Positions 6,437-8,206 of a stretch of 8,206 nucleotides of DNA are shown in pieces. Position 1 is the stretch's first letter. The number at the start of each line of letters is the position of its first letter. The notes under the pieces were generated by a model. The model was not told the DNA's origin, ran no database searches, and saw only the letters and a program-made list of their open reading frames with translations. The translations under genes and the position numbers were made by a program. Source of the stretch: WJMT01 sp964611275 (lineage in GTDB: Bacteria; Acidobacteriota; Aminicenantia; Aminicenantales; Aminicenantaceae); NCBI GenBank assembly GCA_964611275.1, contig CAZSZS010000167.1:1-8206 (forward strand), read 5' to 3'.

Positions 6437-6907
6437 ATGGATACATTTCAGGGAAAACTTAAAGCTGAGGGTCTTAAAATAGGAATTGTAATGAGCCGTT
6501 ATAATCAGTTTATTTCAGAGAGACTTCTGGAAGGCGCCATAGATGCTTTGGAAAAACTGGGAGCAGACAAAAAGGATATCTCTGTTTACAAGGTACCTGG
6601 CTCTTTTGAGATACCCGTGATCACCAAAAAGCTGGCAGATTCCAAAAAAGTGGACGGCATCCTTTGTCTGGGTGCTCTGATCCGGGGAGATACGCCTCAC
6701 TTCGAGTACTTAAGTGCCGAAGTGACAAAGGGTTTGGCTCAGATCTCTATGGATAAGGGGATTCCTGTTTCATTCGGAGTCCTCACGGTTGATACCATTG
6801 AACAGGGAATAGAAAGAGCCGGAACAAAAGCGGGCAATAAAGGATATGATTCGGCGTTTGCTCTTGTTGAAACATTGAATTTGATAAGAGAAGCAGATCT
6901 AGATTGA
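6437..6907 (+). CDS. ribH: 6,7-dimethyl-8-ribityllumazine synthase
   Basis: This enzyme catalyses the penultimate step of riboflavin synthesis, joining 5-amino-6-ribitylaminouracil with 3,4-dihydroxy-2-butanone 4-phosphate. It normally forms pentamers or 60-subunit capsids in the cytosol. The 156-residue product is standard length. Visible motifs are SRYNQFI (20-26), VPGSFEIP (53-60), GALIRGDTPHFEY (79-91) with catalytic His88, and FGVLTVDTIEQ (113-123). RAGTKAGNKG (127-136) carries the phosphate-binding Arg127 and Lys135. These numbers match Bacillus subtilis RibH. AGGGAG (6425-6430) lies 6 bases before the ATG, right behind the hydratase stop. No other rib gene is in the window, so the rest of the pathway lies elsewhere, and I see no FMN riboswitch in the sequence before the operon. 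nusB follows by 22 bases, a widespread arrangement. Confidence 0.97.
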   Translation: MDTFQGKLKAEGLKIGIVMSRYNQFISERLLEGAIDALEKLGADKKDISVYKVPGSFEIPVITKKLADSKKVDGILCLGALIRGDTPHFEYLSAEVTKGLAQISMDKGIPVSFGVLTVDTIEQGIERAGTKAGNKGYDSAFALVETLNLIREADLD

Positions 6908-6929
6908 TCCGGTTTATTGGCTGTCAAGA

Positions 6930-7340
6930 ATGGGAAGAAGAGAATCCAGGGAGACGGCTCTCCAAATTCTGTTCCAACTTGAGTTCAATGATGTCTTGGA
7001 GGAGAAGTCCTTAGCCCATTTCTGGAAGAATCGAAAAAGTCAAAATTCAGAGTATGTTCAAGAGCTGATCAAGGGAGTCGTTTCCAATAAAGATGAGATC
7101 GATTCTCTGATTCAGGCATATTCCAAAAATTGGCGCCTCTCCAGGATGCTTCACATAGATAGGAATATACTGCGGCTGGCTGTTTACGAACTGCTTTTTG
7201 AGGAAGGGATGCCCGTAGCTGTGGCCATTAATGAGGCAGTGGAGCTGGCAAAAAAGTTTGGAAGTAGCGAATCGGCAAAATTTGTAAACGGTCTTTTGGA
7301 TGCGCTGAGCAAAGATCCAAAGATTCAAAAAAAAACTTGA
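6930..7340 (+). CDS. nusB: Transcription antitermination factor NusB
   Basis: NusB is a small all-helical RNA-binding protein that, with NusE (ribosomal protein S10), binds boxA in rRNA operons and promotes antitermination. The 136 residues are normal length. Conserved features are GRRESRETALQILFQ at the N-terminus, the central RMLHIDRNILRLAVYEL (72-88), and PVAVAINEAVELAKKFG (95-111), followed by SAKFVNGLLD (115-124). The ATG at 6930 has no clear Shine-Dalgarno: the 22-base gap after ribH ends in CTGTCAAGA. The N-terminal GRRESRE matches the family so well that the start is still secure. Translation may be coupled to ribH. The next gene, lysS, begins 10 bases after the stop. Confidence 0.95.
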   Translation: MGRRESRETALQILFQLEFNDVLEEKSLAHFWKNRKSQNSEYVQELIKGVVSNKDEIDSLIQAYSKNWRLSRMLHIDRNILRLAVYELLFEEGMPVAVAINEAVELAKKFGSSESAKFVNGLLDALSKDPKIQKKT

Positions 7341-7350
7341 GGAAGTACAA

Positions 7351-8199
7351 ATGAGTAAAAAAAGAGAAAATTCATCCGGAAATGTGGAACAGAGAATTGT
7401 CAGGGAAGAAAAAATGAAAAAGCTGGCTCAAGCTGGAGTCAAACTTTTTCCCAATAAAATCGAGGTGACCCACGCGATTCATGAGGTGGTTTCAAAATAT
7501 AGTGATTATGGACCTGAAGAATTAGAAAAAGATAAACAGAGAATCAGGGTGGCCGGAAGGATCACATCCATAAGGGAGATGGGCAGAGCTGTATTCTTTC
7601 ATATCAAAGACAGTCAGGAGAAGCTACAGGGTTATATACGTAAGGATAGAGTCGGAGAAGAAAAATTCGAGCGGTTTTCCTTACTTGATATCGGAGATGT
7701 GATTGCTGTGGAGGGAGTTGTTTTTAAGACCAGAACCAATGAACTGACCGTGCTTCTGGATTCGTTTGATTTTCTGGCAAAATGCCTTTACCCGCTACCG
7801 GAAAAATGGCACGGACTGCGTGACATCGAACTCCGCTACAGGAAGAGATATCTTGATTTGATAGTCAATCCTGATGTGACAAAGGTTTTTCGATTAAGAA
7901 GCCATATGATTGCCAAGATCAGGGACTTTTTCAATAGAAGGGGATATCTGGAGGTCGAGACGCCCATGATGCATCCTATCCCGGGTGGTGCGCTGGCAAA
8001 ACCATTCAAAACGTTTCATAATGCATTGGGCGTCGAGCTGTACCTGAGAATCGCACCGGAGTTGTATTTGAAAGAATTGGTGGTCGGAGGTATGGGAAAA
8101 GTCTATGAGATCAACAGGAATTTCAGGAATGAAGGAATATCATCCGAGCACAATCCTGAGTTCACGATGCTGGAGTTTTACGAAGCCTTCTGTGACTAA
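7351..8199 (+). CDS. lysS: Lysyl-tRNA synthetase (class II), interrupted by an in-frame stop
   Basis: The enzyme charges tRNA(Lys) with lysine in the cytosol. Residues 1-60 form the N-terminal helices and residues 65-142 the OB-fold anticodon-binding domain (IRVAGRITSIREMGRAVFFHI). The start of the class II catalytic core follows: RYRKRYLDL (162-170), motif 1 around FFNRRGYLEVETPMM (193-207), and PGGALAKPF (211-219). Motif 2 is NRNFRNEGISSEHNPEFTML (255-274). Motif 3 and the remaining 200 or so residues of the usual 490-510 are missing. The frame ends at a TAA at codon 283, where the family has Tyr in the pattern FYxAYxDY; the next codons give Asn-Asp, as expected after that Tyr (DYxD). The ORF as it stands could not be active. 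GAGGAAG (7339-7345), overlapping the nusB stop, lies 5 bases before the ATG. The window ends 7 bases after the stop, so whether the frame continues cannot be seen. Confidence 0.93.
   Translation: MSKKRENSSGNVEQRIVREEKMKKLAQAGVKLFPNKIEVTHAIHEVVSKYSDYGPEELEKDKQRIRVAGRITSIREMGRAVFFHIKDSQEKLQGYIRKDRVGEEKFERFSLLDIGDVIAVEGVVFKTRTNELTVLLDSFDFLAKCLYPLPEKWHGLRDIELRYRKRYLDLIVNPDVTKVFRLRSHMIAKIRDFFNRRGYLEVETPMMHPIPGGALAKPFKTFHNALGVELYLRIAPELYLKELVVGGMGKVYEINRNFRNEGISSEHNPEFTMLEFYEAFCD
8197..8199 (+). other. lysS: Premature TAA inside lysS
   Basis: The codons around the stop read GAC-TAA-AAT-GAT, or Asp-stop-Asn-Asp. Replacing the last A of TAA by T or C would give Asp-Tyr-Asn-Asp, the expected continuation of the motif 2 helix in lysyl-tRNA synthetases. 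Five other genes in this window end in TAA (barrel protein, rluB, protease, acyltransferase, hydratase), so TAA is a normal stop in this genome and general reassignment is ruled out. A true mutation and a sequencing or assembly error at a contig end remain possible. Confidence 0.7.
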
Positions 8200-8206
8200 A
8201 ATGATA

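Noticed and set aside
1..8206. CRISPR arrays, tRNA or rRNA genes, transposase genes, phage genes
   Set aside because: I saw no regularly spaced repeats, no tRNA-like cloverleaf with a TTCRA arm, no ribosomal RNA segments and no transposase or phage motifs on either strand.

Overview
This window looks like a piece of a bacterial chromosome rather than a plasmid, phage or island. It carries tightly packed housekeeping genes, ATG/GTG starts with purine-rich Shine-Dalgarno sites, and moderately AT-rich coding sequence. The first gene encodes a small secreted beta-barrel ending in Phe, which points to a Gram-negative (diderm) organism. A Lon-like AAA_32 protease, a YghO-like acyltransferase, a crotonase-type hydratase and the ribH-nusB pair would suit a Deltaproteobacterium, an acidobacterium or a candidate phylum such as Aminicenantes. 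That placement is inference only and is not resolved by the sequence.

Layout. Bases 1-149 hold an unassigned stretch and a plausible promoter. Bases 180-743 encode the outer-membrane barrel protein. Bases 798-1499 encode an RluB/RsuA-type 23S rRNA pseudouridine synthase. Bases 1500-1827 are a non-coding gap between convergent genes. It contains an island of about 200 bp, visibly richer in G and C, with an imperfect palindrome inside and an 8-bp direct repeat at its edges, and it looks like a non-autonomous repeat element. Bases 4257-1828 (minus strand) encode a Lon-family ATP-dependent protease. Bases 4258-4456 are a divergent promoter region with two perfect inverted repeats. From 4457 to the end lies a co-directional run that is probably one operon: a GNAT-like acyltransferase, an enoyl-CoA hydratase, ribH, nusB and lysS, with gaps of 60, 12, 22 and 10 bases.

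How the genes work together. The operon joins lipid/acyl-CoA metabolism (acyltransferase, hydratase), flavin synthesis (ribH), transcription antitermination (nusB) and tRNA charging (lysS). RluB and NusB both serve rRNA synthesis or maturation. The pairing of ribH with nusB is a common bacterial arrangement; the acyl-CoA genes upstream are less expected.

The most notable anomaly is at the right edge. The lysS reading frame meets a TAA exactly where the family has a near-invariant Tyr, and the next codons (Asn-Asp) continue to match the family. This suggests a point substitution, either a real mutation or an error near a contig end, and not a natural gene end. I see no convincing undescribed multi-gene system here. 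The repeat element and the lysS stop are the items most worth checking.
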